A DNA stretch of 64,000 nucleotides from Xylophilus ampelinus (GCF_901875635.1 NZ_CABFMN010000033.1:43210-107209), one strand, 5' to 3'. Shown: positions 51,686-60,716, counted from the first letter of the stretch. The notes: a model not told the origin generated them from the sequence alone. A program made the numbers and translations.

Positions 51686-53320
51686 ATGAGCGCAGTCCTC
51701 GATCCCCACGGCCACGCCGGCCACGGCGAACACGTCCACGACGAGCACCACGACCATCCGCACGGCTGGCGCCGCTGGGTGTTCGCGACCAACCACAAGG
51801 ACATCGGCACGCTGTACCTGCTGTTCTCGTTCACCATGCTCATGGTGGGCGGTGTGCTGGCCCTGCTGATCCGCGCCGAGCTGTTCCAGCCCGGCCTGCA
51901 GCTGGTGAACCCGGAACTGTTCAACCAGTTCACCACGATGCACGGCCTGATCATGGTGTTCGGCGCCATCATGCCGGCCTTCGTGGGCTTCGCGAACTGG
52001 ATGATCCCGCTGCAGATCGGCGCCTCGGACATGGCCTTCGCGCGGATGAACAACTTCAGCTTCTGGCTGATGATCCCCGCGGCCCTCATGCTCGTGGGCT
52101 CGTTCTTCATGCCGGGCGGCGCACCCGCCGCTGGCTGGACGCTCTACGCGCCGCTCACGCTGCAGATGGGCCCGTCGATGGATGCGGGCATCTTCGCGAT
52201 GCACATCCTGGGCGCCAGCTCGATCATGGGATCGATCAACATCATCGTCACCATCCTCAACATGCGCGCCCCGGGCATGACGCTGATGAAGATGCCGATG
52301 TTCTGCTGGACCTGGCTCATCACCGCCTACCTGCTGATCGCCGTGATGCCCGTGCTGGCCGGCGCGATCACGATGACGCTGACCGACCGCCACTTCGGCA
52401 CCAGCTTCTTCAACCCCGCCGGCGGCGGCGACCCGGTGATGTACCAGCACATCTTCTGGTTCTTCGGCCACCCCGAGGTCTACATCATGATCCTGCCGGC
52501 CTTCGGCATCATCAGCCAGATCGTGCCGGCCTTCGCGCGCAAGAAGCTCTTCGGCTACGCCTCCATGGTGTACGCCACCAGCTCCATCGCCATCCTGAGC
52601 TTCATCGTGTGGGCGCACCACATGTTCACCACCGGCATGCCGGTGACGGGCCAGCTGTTCTTCATGTACGCGACCATGCTGATCGCGGTGCCCACGGCCG
52701 TGAAGATCTTCAACTGGATCGCGACCATGTGGCAGGGCTCGATGACCTTCGAGACCCCGATGCTCTTTGCCGTCGGCTTCATCTTCGTGTTCACGATGGG
52801 CGGCTTCACCGGCCTGATCCTGGCCGTGGCCCCGATCGACATCCAGTTGCAGGACACCTATTACGTGGTGGCGCACTTCCACTACGTGCTGGTGGCCGGT
52901 TCGCTGTACGCCATGTTCGCGGGCTACTACTACTGGGCGCCCAAGTGGACGGGCGTGATGTACAACGAGACGCGCGGCAAGATCCACTTCTGGTGGTCGC
53001 TGATCTCCTTCAACATCACCTTCTTCCCGATGCACTTCCTGGGGCTGGCCGGCATGCCGCGTCGCTACGCCGACTACCCCATGCAGTTCGCCGACTTCAA
53101 CGCCATCGCCACGGTGGGCGCCTTCGGCTTCGGCCTGGCGCAGGTGTACTTCTTCCTGTTCGTCGTGCTGCCCACGATGCGCGGCAAGGGCGAGCCGGCT
53201 CCCCAGAAGCCCTGGGAAGCGGCCGAAGGCCTGGAATGGGAAGTGCCGTCGCCGGCGCCCTTCCACACCTTCGAGAACCCGCCCAAGCTCGACGCGACCG
53301 CCACCAAGGTGATTGGCTGA
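51686..53320 (+). CDS. coxA: Cytochrome c oxidase subunit I
   Basis: 544-aa heme-copper oxidase core with twelve helices. Heme and CuB ligands: HGLIMVF near residue 90, [17 protein letters not shown] with the cross-linked His-Tyr pair, [11 protein letters not shown] (CuB His pair), [14 protein letters not shown] (heme a and a3 His). A-type proton pathway residues are suggested by the [11 protein letters not shown] context. N-terminal [18 protein letters not shown] is a His-rich stretch, possibly metal binding. Part of the coxB-coxA-small ORF-ctaG-DUF2970-coxC run. Confidence 0.97.
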   Translation: MSAVLDPHGHAGHGEHVHDEHHDHPHGWRRWVFATNHKDIGTLYLLFSFTMLMVGGVLALLIRAELFQPGLQLVNPELFNQFTTMHGLIMVFGAIMPAFVGFANWMIPLQIGASDMAFARMNNFSFWLMIPAALMLVGSFFMPGGAPAAGWTLYAPLTLQMGPSMDAGIFAMHILGASSIMGSINIIVTILNMRAPGMTLMKMPMFCWTWLITAYLLIAVMPVLAGAITMTLTDRHFGTSFFNPAGGGDPVMYQHIFWFFGHPEVYIMILPAFGIISQIVPAFARKKLFGYASMVYATSSIAILSFIVWAHHMFTTGMPVTGQLFFMYATMLIAVPTAVKIFNWIATMWQGSMTFETPMLFAVGFIFVFTMGGFTGLILAVAPIDIQLQDTYYVVAHFHYVLVAGSLYAMFAGYYYWAPKWTGVMYNETRGKIHFWWSLISFNITFFPMHFLGLAGMPRRYADYPMQFADFNAIATVGAFGFGLAQVYFFLFVVLPTMRGKGEPAPQKPWEAAEGLEWEVPSPAPFHTFENPPKLDATATKVIG

Positions 53321-53339
53321 TTCGGAGCACGAGACGGCC

Positions 53340-53450
53340 ATGACGCCCGAACAGAAGAGGAACAACCGCCGCATGGGGCTCACGCTGGCCTCCATCGCGC
53401 TGATGTTCTTCATCGGTTTCATCGTCCGCATGGTCTGGGTGGGACACTGA
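53340..53450 (+). CDS. Cytochrome oxidase small assembly protein
   Basis: A 36-residue protein: MTPEQKRNNRRMGL, then one membrane helix (LASIALMFFIGFIVRMVWV) and a short tail. It starts 19 bp after coxA and ends 4 bp before ctaG. A tiny single-helix gene at exactly this place is conserved in Burkholderiales and named a small oxidase assembly protein. Easily missed because of its size. Confidence 0.82.
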   Translation: MTPEQKRNNRRMGLTLASIALMFFIGFIVRMVWVGH

Positions 53451-53454
53451 CGCC

Positions 53455-54078
53455 ATGGGTTTCGGCCAACGCCTTCGCCGCGAGAACGTCCGCATGGTCG
53501 GCAAGCTGGCCGTCGTGGCGGGGGGCATGTTCGCCTTCGGCTATGCGCTGGTGCCGCTGTACCGCGCGATCTGCGAAGTGACCGGCATCAACGTGCTTGC
53601 GCGTTCCGAGCTGGAAGTGCCCGGGGGCGCCAAGGGGGGTGCGCAGGTCAAGCTGCCCGCCAACACGCAGGTCGACACCTCCCGGACGATCACGGTGGAG
53701 TTCGATGCCAATGCGCGCGGCCTTTGGGAGTTCGCTCCGGCCCAGCGCTCGATGCAGGTGCATCCCGGCGAACTGCACACCGTGATGTACGAGTTCCAGA
53801 ACACCCAGAACCGGCGCATGGCCGCGCAGGCGATTCCGAGCTACGCGCCGCAGCAGGCGGCACCGTACTTCAACAAGCTCGAGTGCTTCTGCTTCAACCA
53901 GTACACGCTCGATGCCGGCGAGAAGAAGCATTGGCCGGTCGCTTTCGTGATCGACCCCAAGATTTCCAAGGACGTGAAGACGATCACGTTGTCGTACACC
54001 TTCTTCGAGGTGGGCGGCAAGACGCCTGCCGCGCCGACGGCTGGTGCCACGCAACTGTCCACGGAGCCGCGCTCGTGA
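53455..54078 (+). CDS. ctaG: Cytochrome c oxidase assembly protein Cox11/CtaG
   Basis: 207-aa copper chaperone that delivers CuB to subunit I. One N-terminal helix (KLAVVAGGMFAFGYALVPLYRAICEVTG), then the immunoglobulin-like domain with copper motif CFCF in NKLECFCFNQYTLDAGEKKHWPVAFVIDP; the Cys in YRAICE is also conserved in the family. A C-terminal Ala/Pro/Thr tail follows. Its stop overlaps the GTG of the DUF2970 gene by four bases. Confidence 0.95.
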   Translation: MGFGQRLRRENVRMVGKLAVVAGGMFAFGYALVPLYRAICEVTGINVLARSELEVPGGAKGGAQVKLPANTQVDTSRTITVEFDANARGLWEFAPAQRSMQVHPGELHTVMYEFQNTQNRRMAAQAIPSYAPQQAAPYFNKLECFCFNQYTLDAGEKKHWPVAFVIDPKISKDVKTITLSYTFFEVGGKTPAAPTAGATQLSTEPRS

Positions 54079-54290
54079 GCCAGATTGACGACGGCAGCGT
54101 GCCAAAGAAAGCCTCCCTGTGGCGCACCGTGAAGGCGGTGGGCTGGGGCTTCTTCGGCGTGCGCAAGAACAGCGAATACCAGAAGGACATCGCGAGCCTG
54201 TCTCCCCTGCACATCGTGGCCGTGGGCTTCGTCGCGGTGCTGGTCTTCATCGGCGTGCTGGTTGCGCTGGTCAAGTTTGCCGTGGCCTGA
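54075..54290 (+). CDS. DUF2970 small membrane protein
   Basis: 71 aa beginning at GTG (overlap GTGA with ctaG). Sequence pattern SLWRTVKAVGWGFFGVRKNSEYQKDIASLSPLHIVAVGFVAVLVFIGVLVALVKFAVA: amphipathic start, then one membrane helix. DUF2970 genes lie between cox11 and coxC across betaproteobacteria, suggesting an oxidase-linked role. Translational coupling to ctaG is evident. Confidence 0.82.
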   Translation: MSQIDDGSVPKKASLWRTVKAVGWGFFGVRKNSEYQKDIASLSPLHIVAVGFVAVLVFIGVLVALVKFAVA

Positions 54291-54354
54291 GCCGGCGCAC
54301 GGGTCCGCAATGGTTTGATTGAGTCAGAAGAGAAGAGAAAGTCCAGGAGCTGAA

Positions 54355-55236
54355 ATGAGTTCGACCACCCACGGCGCCACGCCTTACTACTTCGTGCCCG
54401 GGCCTTCGCGGCACCCGGTGATGGCGGCCATCGGCCTGTTCTTCGTCATCCTCGGTGCCGGGCAGTGGATCAACGGCCATACCTGGGGCGCCTATTCGCT
54501 GGGCTTCGGCCTGCTGTGGTGGTGGATGGTGCTGTACCAGTGGTTCGGCGAGGCCGTGCGCGAGAGCGAGAGCGGCCGCTACGGCCACAAGATCGACCTC
54601 TCGTTCCGCTGGAGCATGAGCTGGTTCATCTTCTCGGAGGTGATGTTCTTCGGCGCGTTCTTCACCGCCCTTTGGTGGGCCCGCACGCATGCGTTGCCCA
54701 ACCTCGGCAGCCTGGACAACGCGCTGCTTTGGCCCGACTTCAAGGCCGTGTGGCCCAGCATGCAGGCCGGTGCGACCGGTTCGCCCGCCGGCATCGTCGA
54801 GCCCTTCCAGACCGTCGGTCCCTTCTGGCTGCCGACCATCAATACGGCGCTGCTGCTGACCTCGGGTGTGACGCTCACCATCGCCCACCACGCGCTGCGT
54901 GCCGACCATCGCGCGCAATGCATCCGCTTCATGTGGCTCACGGTGGCGCTGGGCGTGGTCTTCCTCGGCGTGCAGATCTACGAATACCACCACCTGTACA
55001 CCGAACTGAACCTCAAGCTCAGTTCCGGCACCTACGGCTCCACCTTCTTCATGCTCACGGGCTTCCACGGCCTGCACGTGTTCGTGGGCATGCTGATGCT
55101 GCTGTTCATCACGCTGCGGCTGATGAAGGGCCACTTCACGCCCGAGCGGCACTTCGGCTTCGAGGGGGCGGCCTGGTACTGGCACTTCGTCGACGTGGTG
55201 TGGCTGGGCTTGTATGTCCTCGTCTACTGGATGTAA
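54355..55236 (+). CDS. coxC: Cytochrome c oxidase subunit III
   Basis: 293 aa with seven membrane helices; phospholipid- and stability-related subunit of the oxidase. Family motifs: HPVMAAIGLFFVILGAG, MSWFIFSEVMFFGAFFTALWWAR near residue 88, TINTALLLTSGVTLTIAHHAL, GVQIYEYHH and GSTFFMLTGFHGLHVFVGMLMLL, ending AAWYWHFVDVVWLGLYVLVYW. AGGAGC precedes the ATG at 54355; a longer frame starts in the intergenic region. Last structural gene; terminator at 55258. Confidence 0.96.
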   Translation: MSSTTHGATPYYFVPGPSRHPVMAAIGLFFVILGAGQWINGHTWGAYSLGFGLLWWWMVLYQWFGEAVRESESGRYGHKIDLSFRWSMSWFIFSEVMFFGAFFTALWWARTHALPNLGSLDNALLWPDFKAVWPSMQAGATGSPAGIVEPFQTVGPFWLPTINTALLLTSGVTLTIAHHALRADHRAQCIRFMWLTVALGVVFLGVQIYEYHHLYTELNLKLSSGTYGSTFFMLTGFHGLHVFVGMLMLLFITLRLMKGHFTPERHFGFEGAAWYWHFVDVVWLGLYVLVYWM

Positions 55237-55255
55237 GCCAAGCGCATGACTCACA

Positions 55256-55286
55256 ACGAAAAAAGCGCCGCAAGGCGCTTTTTTTC
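55256..55286. terminator. Bidirectional Rho-independent terminator
   Basis: AAAAAAGCGCC-GCAA-GGCGCTTTTTTT: seven-base stem flanked by A- and T-runs, so it can serve coxC on the plus strand and the DUF2909 gene on the minus strand. Confidence 0.88.
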
Positions 55287-55329
55287 ATGGCTCGGTCTTG
55301 GCGACGATGCCGATGCCCATCGCCTGGCC

Positions 55330-55551
55330 TCACTTGCCGACCGGCAGGCCCCCTGGCTGGATGTACCCGAACTTCCACGCCAGCAGGATGCACAGGAACA
55401 AAAGCACCGACAGGCCGATCCGAACCGTGAGGGCGCGCGCCATGCCGCCCGATTTGGCGCGGCCATCGCGCCCGTCCTTCAGCATGTAGAACAGCGCCCA
55501 GCCCAGGCTCGCCAGGATGCCGACGAAGGCCAGGACGACAAGGTATTTCAT
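55330..55551 (-). CDS. Twin-helix DUF2909 membrane protein
   Basis: 73 aa: helix 1 YLVVLAFVGILASLGWALFYML, a positively charged loop KDGRDGRAKSGGMARALTVR, helix 2 IGLSVLLFLCILLAWKFGYI. Matches the DUF2909 twin-transmembrane family often found between coxC and surf1 in reverse orientation. Starts 36 bp from surf1 (divergent). Function unknown; assembly factor is a guess from position. Confidence 0.8.
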   Translation of the reverse strand: MKYLVVLAFVGILASLGWALFYMLKDGRDGRAKSGGMARALTVRIGLSVLLFLCILLAWKFGYIQPGGLPVGK

Positions 55552-55587
55552 GACTCCCATTATCGGCCGCAGCCGCCGGCAGACCCC

Positions 55588-56409
55588 ATGCGCGACGTGC
55601 CGCTGACCCCGTCGGACAGCCGCCCGGCGCGCCGCCGCAGCCGCACGAGCTTCTGGATCATGACGCTGGCCACGCTGGCGATGGTCGCGCTGACGCTGTC
55701 GCTCGGGCGCTGGCAGCTCTCTCGGGCCGCGCAGAAGGAGGCGCTGCAGGCGCGCATCGTGGCGCAGGAAGCCTTTCCCCCCCTCGATGCGTCGGCCTTC
55801 CTGTCGGTCGAGGACATGCCCAGCGAACTGCACCGGCGCGTGAAGCTGCGCGGCCTGTGGATCCCGACCCAGACCGTGCTGCTGGACAACCGCCAGATGA
55901 ACGGCACGCCGGGCTTCTACGTGCTGACGCCGCTGGCGCTCGAGGGCATCGAGCAAACCGTGATGGTGCAGCGCGGCTGGGTGCAGCGCAACTTCATCGA
56001 CCGCACGCAGGTGCCAGCCATCGACACGCCGGCCGGCCTGGTCGACGTCGAGGCTCGCATCGAGCCGCCGCCCGCGCACCTGCTGCAGCTGGGCGCCGAT
56101 CCGCCGGCGCAGCCTGCGTCCACCGCCGCGCCCGGGCCCGCCAAGGCGGCCGATGTAGGGGCATCGCGCATCCGGCAGAATCTCGACCTCGCCGCCTTCA
56201 AGGCCGAGACCGGGCTGCCGCTGCGCACCGACATCTCGCTGCAGCAGGTGGGCGCGGCCTCGGAAGGGCTGCAGCGCGAATGGCCGGCGCCCGCGCTGGG
56301 CATCGAGAAGCACTATGGCTATGCCTTCCAGTGGTTCGGCCTCGCGGCCCTCCTGGTCATCCTCTATGTCTGGTTCCAACTCATCGCTCCCCGCCGCCGC
56401 CGTGGCTGA
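55588..56409 (+). CDS. Surf1-family cytochrome oxidase assembly protein
   Basis: 273 aa with two helices, near residue 23-40 (IMTLATLAMVALTLSLGRWQLSRA) and 247-265, enclosing a periplasmic domain. GRWQLSRAAQKEAL, VLLDNRQMNGTPGFYVLTPL, RGWVQRNFIDR and the C-terminal HYGYAFQWFGLAALLVILYVWFQL are Surf1 marks. Binds heme a for insertion into subunit I. A Pro/Ala-rich loop near 165-190 is an insertion. The start at 55588 avoids an upstream frame over DUF2909. Confidence 0.92.
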   Translation: MRDVPLTPSDSRPARRRSRTSFWIMTLATLAMVALTLSLGRWQLSRAAQKEALQARIVAQEAFPPLDASAFLSVEDMPSELHRRVKLRGLWIPTQTVLLDNRQMNGTPGFYVLTPLALEGIEQTVMVQRGWVQRNFIDRTQVPAIDTPAGLVDVEARIEPPPAHLLQLGADPPAQPASTAAPGPAKAADVGASRIRQNLDLAAFKAETGLPLRTDISLQQVGAASEGLQREWPAPALGIEKHYGYAFQWFGLAALLVILYVWFQLIAPRRRRG

Positions 56410-57079
56410 TGAACCGCTCGGCCTGACGGTGCACTCCCTGCCCACGCCGCGCGAGGCGATGGGGGAGCTGGATGCCGTCCGCCGCACGGCGCTGGGCCGC
56501 TGGAAGATGGTGGCGGTGCTGCTGTGCTGCGCGGCGCCCGTGATCGCCTCGTACTTCACCTACTACGTGGTGCGGCCCGAAGGGCGCAGCGTCTACGGCC
56601 AGCTCGTGGATCCGCAGCGTCCCATGCCCTCGTTCGTGGCCCGCGCACCCGATGGCGCCGAGGTCAACCTGCAGAGCCTGAAGGGCCAGTGGCTGCTCGT
56701 TGCCGTGGCCGATGCCTCGTGCGATGCACTGTGCGAACAGCAGCTGTACCTGCAGCGCCAGCTGCGCGAGACCCTGGGCCGCGAGAAGGATCGCGTCGAC
56801 CGCGTCTGGCTGGTGTCCGACGCGGCGCCGATTCCCGATCGCCTGGCCAACGGCCTGCACGGCGCCACGGTGCTGCGCGTGCCGGCCGCGCAGATCGCGC
56901 AATGGCTGGCACCCGAGGCCGGCCACGCCATCGGCGAACACCTCTACGTGATCGACCCCATGGGCAACTGGATGATGCGTTTTCCTGCCCGCATGGACGT
57001 GTCCGGTGCGGCCAGGGCCAAGCGCGACCTCGACCGCCTGCTGCGCGCCTCGTCCTCGTGGGACGAGGCCGGCCGTTGA
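56402..57079 (+). CDS. Sco-like membrane thioredoxin-fold protein of the cox cluster
   Basis: 225 aa. One N-terminal helix (MVAVLLCCAAPVIASYFTYYVV), then a thioredoxin-like domain: PMPSFVARAPDGAEVNLQSLKGQWLLVAVADASCDALCEQQLYLQRQLRETLG, with a C-x3-C pair like Sco proteins, and HLYVIDPMGNWMMRFP. The distal His of true Sco1 (DHS) is not evident, so it may act as a reductase rather than a copper carrier. Start uncertain: GTG at 56402 (8-bp overlap with surf1) or ATG at 56366. Confidence 0.8.
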   Translation: MADEPLGLTVHSLPTPREAMGELDAVRRTALGRWKMVAVLLCCAAPVIASYFTYYVVRPEGRSVYGQLVDPQRPMPSFVARAPDGAEVNLQSLKGQWLLVAVADASCDALCEQQLYLQRQLRETLGREKDRVDRVWLVSDAAPIPDRLANGLHGATVLRVPAAQIAQWLAPEAGHAIGEHLYVIDPMGNWMMRFPARMDVSGAARAKRDLDRLLRASSSWDEAGR

Positions 57080-57095
57080 CCGTCGGGCACCAGCG

Positions 57096-58298
57096 ATGAA
57101 TACCAGCCAGCCCCTCTATGACCTCGCGCCGATCGCCTGGCTGCTGGCCGTGGGCGTGCTGCTGGCCGTGGGGCCGGTGGCGTGGGTGTGGTGGCGCCAT
57201 GCGGGCCGCGGGCCTGCGCGGCGGCTGCATGCACTCACGGTGCTCACGCTCTTCCTCACCTTCGACCTCACGCTCTTCGGTGCCTTCACCCGGCTCACCG
57301 ATTCGGGCCTGGGCTGCCCCGACTGGCCGGGCTGCTACGGCAACGCCAGCCCGCTGGGCGCGCGGCACGAGATCGCCATGGCGCAGGCCGCGCAGCCGAC
57401 CGGGCCCGTCACCCATTCCAAGGCGTGGGTGGAGATGGTGCACCGCTACCTGGCCACGGGCGTCGGCGCCTTGATCCTCGTGCTGGCCGTCGCGACCGGG
57501 GTGGCGAGGCGCCGCCAGCGCAACGCGCCCCCGAGCCACGAACAGATCGCCCTGTCTGCCTGGTGGCCGGCCGCCACGCTGGTCTGGGTCTGTCTGCAAG
57601 GCGCCTTCGGTGCGCTGACCGTCACCTGGCGCCTCTACCCGGCCATCGTCACGCTGCACCTGCTGGGCGCGGTGGTGCTGCTGGCGCTGCTGTGCATCCA
57701 GGCCGTGCGCTACCGGCAGGCGGCCGAGGGGCGCTTGCCCTCCGCGGTGCCGAACGGCCTGCGCACGCTGCTGTGGGTGGGCGCCGCGCTGCTGCTGCTG
57801 CAGATCGCCCTGGGCGGCTGGGTCAGCACCAATTACGCCGTGCTGGCCTGCACCCAGTTCCCGACCTGCCAGGGCAGTTGGTGGCCGTCCATGAACTTCT
57901 CGCAGGCCTTCGAGATCTGGCGCGAACTGGGTGAAACCAAAGCCGGCGTGCCGCTGGAGTTCGCGGCGCTCACGGCCATCCACTACACACACCGGCTCGC
58001 GGCCTACCTGGTGTTTGCCGTGCTGGGCGTGCTGGCGGTGCGGCTGATGCGCCTGCCCGCGCTGCGCACCCAGGGCCGCTGGCTGGCCGGGCTGGCACTG
58101 CTGCAACTGGCCACCGGCCTGGGCAACGTGCTGCTGGGCTGGCCGCTGGTCGCCGCCGTGCTGCACACCGGCGGCGCCGCCGCCATGGCCGTGGTGCTGA
58201 CCTGGACGCTGTGCGAGAGCCGGCGCGAAGCCGAGGGCGCGCGCTCGCCGCTCGCCCATGTGCCGCCGCCCACGCGCCGGCTGGAGGCCGCTCGATGA
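57096..58298 (+). CDS. ctaA: Heme A synthase (COX15/CtaA)
   Basis: 400-aa enzyme hydroxylating heme O to heme A. Eight helices; first-half signature [26 protein letters not shown] with the Cys pair, H-ligand [38 protein letters not shown]; second half [26 protein letters not shown] with a second Cys pair, [16 protein letters not shown] and [11 protein letters not shown]. Its TGA overlaps the ATG of ctaB, so the two heme-A genes are coupled. Confidence 0.95.
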   Translation: MNTSQPLYDLAPIAWLLAVGVLLAVGPVAWVWWRHAGRGPARRLHALTVLTLFLTFDLTLFGAFTRLTDSGLGCPDWPGCYGNASPLGARHEIAMAQAAQPTGPVTHSKAWVEMVHRYLATGVGALILVLAVATGVARRRQRNAPPSHEQIALSAWWPAATLVWVCLQGAFGALTVTWRLYPAIVTLHLLGAVVLLALLCIQAVRYRQAAEGRLPSAVPNGLRTLLWVGAALLLLQIALGGWVSTNYAVLACTQFPTCQGSWWPSMNFSQAFEIWRELGETKAGVPLEFAALTAIHYTHRLAAYLVFAVLGVLAVRLMRLPALRTQGRWLAGLALLQLATGLGNVLLGWPLVAAVLHTGGAAAMAVVLTWTLCESRREAEGARSPLAHVPPPTRRLEAAR

Positions 58299-59197
58299 GC
58301 GCTCCCATCGCCCACAGCACCCCCATGGCCAGCGTGCTGCGCCAGTTCTACGCGCTGACCAAGCCGCGGGTGGTGCAGCTGATCGTCTTCTGCGCGCTCA
58401 TCGGCATGGTGCTCGCCGTGCCCGGCGTGCCGTCGATGGACGACGTCTGGCGCGCCTTCATCGCCTGCTTCGGCATCTGGCTGGTGGCGGGTGCGGCGGC
58501 GGCCTTCAACTGCCTGGTCGAGAAGGGCATCGACGCCAAGATGAAGCGCACCGCCTGGCGCCCCACGGCACGCGGCGAGCTGAGCGACCGGCAGACGCTG
58601 CTGTTCTCTGCCGGCCTGTGCCTGCTGGGCTCGGCCATCCTCTGGTTCGCCGTCAACCCGCTGACCATGTGGCTGACCTTCGCCACCTTCGTAGGTTACG
58701 CCGTCATCTACACCGTCGTGCTCAAGCCGCTGACGCCGCAGAACATCGTCATAGGCGGCGCCTCGGGCGCCATGCCGCCGGTGCTGGGATGGGCGGCCAT
58801 GACGGGCGAGGTCGGCCCCGAGGCGCTGATCCTCTTCCTCATCATCTTCCTGTGGACGCCGCCGCACTTCTGGGCGCTGGCGCTCTACCGCGTCGAGGAC
58901 TACCGCAAGGCCGGGCTGCCCATGCTGCCGGTCACGCACGGCAACGAGTTCACGCGCCTGCAGATCCTGCTCTACACGCTGATCCTGTTCGCCGGCTGCC
59001 TGATGCCTTTCATCTACGGCATGAGCGGCTGGCTGTACCTGCTCGTGGCCTTCGCCGTGAGCATCGGCTTCTGTGGCTATGGCGTCGCGCTGTGGCGGCA
59101 TTACTCCGACACGCTGGCCCGCAAGACTTTCCGTTTCTCGCTAATCCATCTGAGCGTGCTTTTCGCCGCGCTGCTGATCGACCACTACCTGCGCTGA
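58295..59197 (+). CDS. ctaB: Protoheme IX farnesyltransferase (heme O synthase)
   Basis: 300-aa UbiA-superfamily prenyltransferase adding farnesyl to protoheme. [20 protein letters not shown] at the N-terminus; the first Asp-rich-type motif is [19 protein letters not shown], followed by [19 protein letters not shown] and [32 protein letters not shown]. About nine helices. Begins on the last codon of ctaA (ATGA overlap). Product goes to CtaA. sco1 follows 6 bp later. Confidence 0.95.
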   Translation: MSAPIAHSTPMASVLRQFYALTKPRVVQLIVFCALIGMVLAVPGVPSMDDVWRAFIACFGIWLVAGAAAAFNCLVEKGIDAKMKRTAWRPTARGELSDRQTLLFSAGLCLLGSAILWFAVNPLTMWLTFATFVGYAVIYTVVLKPLTPQNIVIGGASGAMPPVLGWAAMTGEVGPEALILFLIIFLWTPPHFWALALYRVEDYRKAGLPMLPVTHGNEFTRLQILLYTLILFAGCLMPFIYGMSGWLYLLVAFAVSIGFCGYGVALWRHYSDTLARKTFRFSLIHLSVLFAALLIDHYLR

Positions 59198-59203
59198 ATA
59201 CCC

Positions 59204-59830
59204 ATGCACAAGCGAAATGCTCTTAAATTGATAGCTGGTGGCGCAGGCTGGGTGGGCGCTGCGGGCCTTTTGGGCTTGAGTCTCGTGGGTTGCAGCGAAT
59301 CGAAGCCCACCTTCAATGCGGTCGACCTCACGGGCGCGGAGTACGCCCGCGACTTCAAGCTCACCGACATGAACGGCCAGGTGCGCACCCTGGGCGACTT
59401 CAAGGGCAAGGTGGTCGTGGTCTTCTTCGGCTACGCCCAGTGTCCCGACGTGTGCCCCACCACCATGACGGAGATGGCCCAGGTCAAGCAGAAGCTCGGC
59501 AAGGACGGCGACAAGCTGCAGGTCGTGTTCATCACGGTCGACCCCGAGCGCGACACGCCCGAGATCATGAAGGCATACATGGGCGCCTTCGACCCGGCCT
59601 TCGTTGCCCTGATCCCCACGCCCGAGCAACTCGCCGCCGTGGCGAAGGACTTCAAGGTCTACTACAAGAAGGTCGACGGCAAGACGCCCACCAGCTATTC
59701 GATGGACCACTCGGCCGCCCAGTACATCTACGACCCTCAGGGCCGCCTGCGCCTCTATGCGCGCTATGGCGCCGGGGTCGATCCGATGGTGGCCGACATC
59801 CAGGCGCTGCTGGCCTCCAGCGCCGCCTGA
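59204..59830 (+). CDS. sco: Sco1/SenC copper chaperone, lipoprotein-type, with repeat-derived signal peptide
   Basis: 208-aa thioredoxin-fold protein delivering copper to CuA of subunit II. Signal peptide MHKRN...LSLVGC: residues 5-26 are encoded by repeat family C copy 5; the lipobox LVGC (Cys30) follows outside. The copper site is CPDVCP (near 88-93) with the distal His in SYSMDHSAAQYIYDPQGRLRLY; FFGYAQCPDVCPTTMTEM and ITVDPERDTPEIMKAYM are family signatures. Last of the cox assembly genes, 6 bp after ctaB, 20 bp before the HEAT-repeat gene. Confidence 0.93.
   Translation: MHKRNALKLIAGGAGWVGAAGLLGLSLVGCSESKPTFNAVDLTGAEYARDFKLTDMNGQVRTLGDFKGKVVVVFFGYAQCPDVCPTTMTEMAQVKQKLGKDGDKLQVVFITVDPERDTPEIMKAYMGAFDPAFVALIPTPEQLAAVAKDFKVYYKKVDGKTPTSYSMDHSAAQYIYDPQGRLRLYARYGAGVDPMVADIQALLASSAA
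59216..59279 (+). repeat. ~60-bp dispersed repeat, family C copy 5 (inside sco)
   Basis: Reads AATGCTCTTAAATTGATAGC, TGGTGGCGCAGGC, GGTGGGCGCTGCGGGCC and TTTTGGGCTTGA. Same body as copies 1-4 and 6, but lying in frame within the start of a coding sequence. Confidence 0.85.
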
Positions 59831-59850
59831 GCGCTTCGCCCCCAACAGCC

Positions 59851-60666
59851 ATGCCGGTCGAGCACCTGCGCGCGCGCAAGGGCGCGTTCCGCATCGCGCT
59901 GATCCCGCCCGAGGTGCTGGCCGCACTGAACGACGGCCTGCTCGAAACCGTCAACCTCAACGAGTTCCTGGCGCTGGATACCCCGCGCCTGGCGCGCGCG
60001 GTGGCCGCCCAGATCGGCCTCGAGCCCGCGCACGAACGCCTGGCCGACACCCTGGCCATGCTCGACGCCTTCAAGCCCATGCAGCGCCACACGCACATCG
60101 CGCGGGCGCTGTACGACCTGACGGCCGCGCACCCCGAGCGCGATGCCGTCGCCCACCGCTTGGCCGCGCACGCCAGCGACGTCGCGCGAAGCTGGGCCGT
60201 GCAGTGGGTGCAGTTCGCCGGCCTGCCATTGGCGGCGCGGCTGGACGCCGTGCGCCGCTTCGCCGCCGATCCGCACTTCGGCGTGCGCGAGTTCGCGTGG
60301 ATGGCCGTGCGCGACGCCGTGATCGGCGATGTCGACGCCGCCGTGGCCGCCCTCGTCGCGTGGACGGCCGATGCCGACGAGAACATCCGCCGCTTCGCCA
60401 GTGAACTGACGCGGCCGCGCGGCGTGTGGTGTGCGCCCGTCGCGTCACTGCAGCGCGAGCCCTGGCGTGCATTGCCCCTGCTTGAACCCCTGCGCGCCGA
60501 TGGCAGCCGCTACGTGCAGAACTCTGTCGCCAACTGGCTCAACGACGCCAGCAAGAGCCAGGGCCCCTGGGTGCAGGCCCTGGCCGACCGCTGGTTGGCC
60601 GAGAGCGACACGCCGGCCACGCGCTACATCGTCAAGCGGGCGCTGCGGACGCTATCGAAACCATAG
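59851..60666 (+). CDS. HEAT-repeat protein, DNA-alkylation-repair-like (AlkD/COG4335)
   Basis: 271-aa all-helical protein with HEAT-like units: ALYDLTAAHPERDAVAHRLAAHASDVARSWAVQWVQF, PLAARLDAVRRFAADPHFGVREFAWMAVRDAV, LVAWTADADENIRRFASELTRPRGVWCAPV, SRYVQNSVANWLNDASKSQGPWVQALADRWL. This matches the AlkD-related COG4335 family; AlkD excises alkylated purines, but glycosylase activity here is not shown. Its last codons and TAG lie in repeat family C copy 6. Same strand after sco (20-bp gap). Confidence 0.82.
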   Translation: MPVEHLRARKGAFRIALIPPEVLAALNDGLLETVNLNEFLALDTPRLARAVAAQIGLEPAHERLADTLAMLDAFKPMQRHTHIARALYDLTAAHPERDAVAHRLAAHASDVARSWAVQWVQFAGLPLAARLDAVRRFAADPHFGVREFAWMAVRDAVIGDVDAAVAALVAWTADADENIRRFASELTRPRGVWCAPVASLQREPWRALPLLEPLRADGSRYVQNSVANWLNDASKSQGPWVQALADRWLAESDTPATRYIVKRALRTLSKP

Positions 60667-60711
60667 CGGCACCCGCCCGCCCGATGGGCGTTTAAGGCTG
60701 ATTTGGCATTG
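60651..60711 (+). repeat. ~60-bp dispersed repeat, family C copy 6
   Basis: Reads CTATCGAAACCATAGCGGC, CGATGGGCGTTTAAGG and CTGATTTGGCATTGA. Supplies the last five codons and the stop of the HEAT-repeat gene and is followed after 5 bp by family A copy 2. Confidence 0.8.
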
Positions 60712-60716
60712 AGATG

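Noticed and set aside
49592..53431. A 1279-codon open frame on the minus strand across bioC and coxBA
   Set aside because: It spans several real genes and the gaps between them; composition is typical of antisense translation of high-GC DNA.
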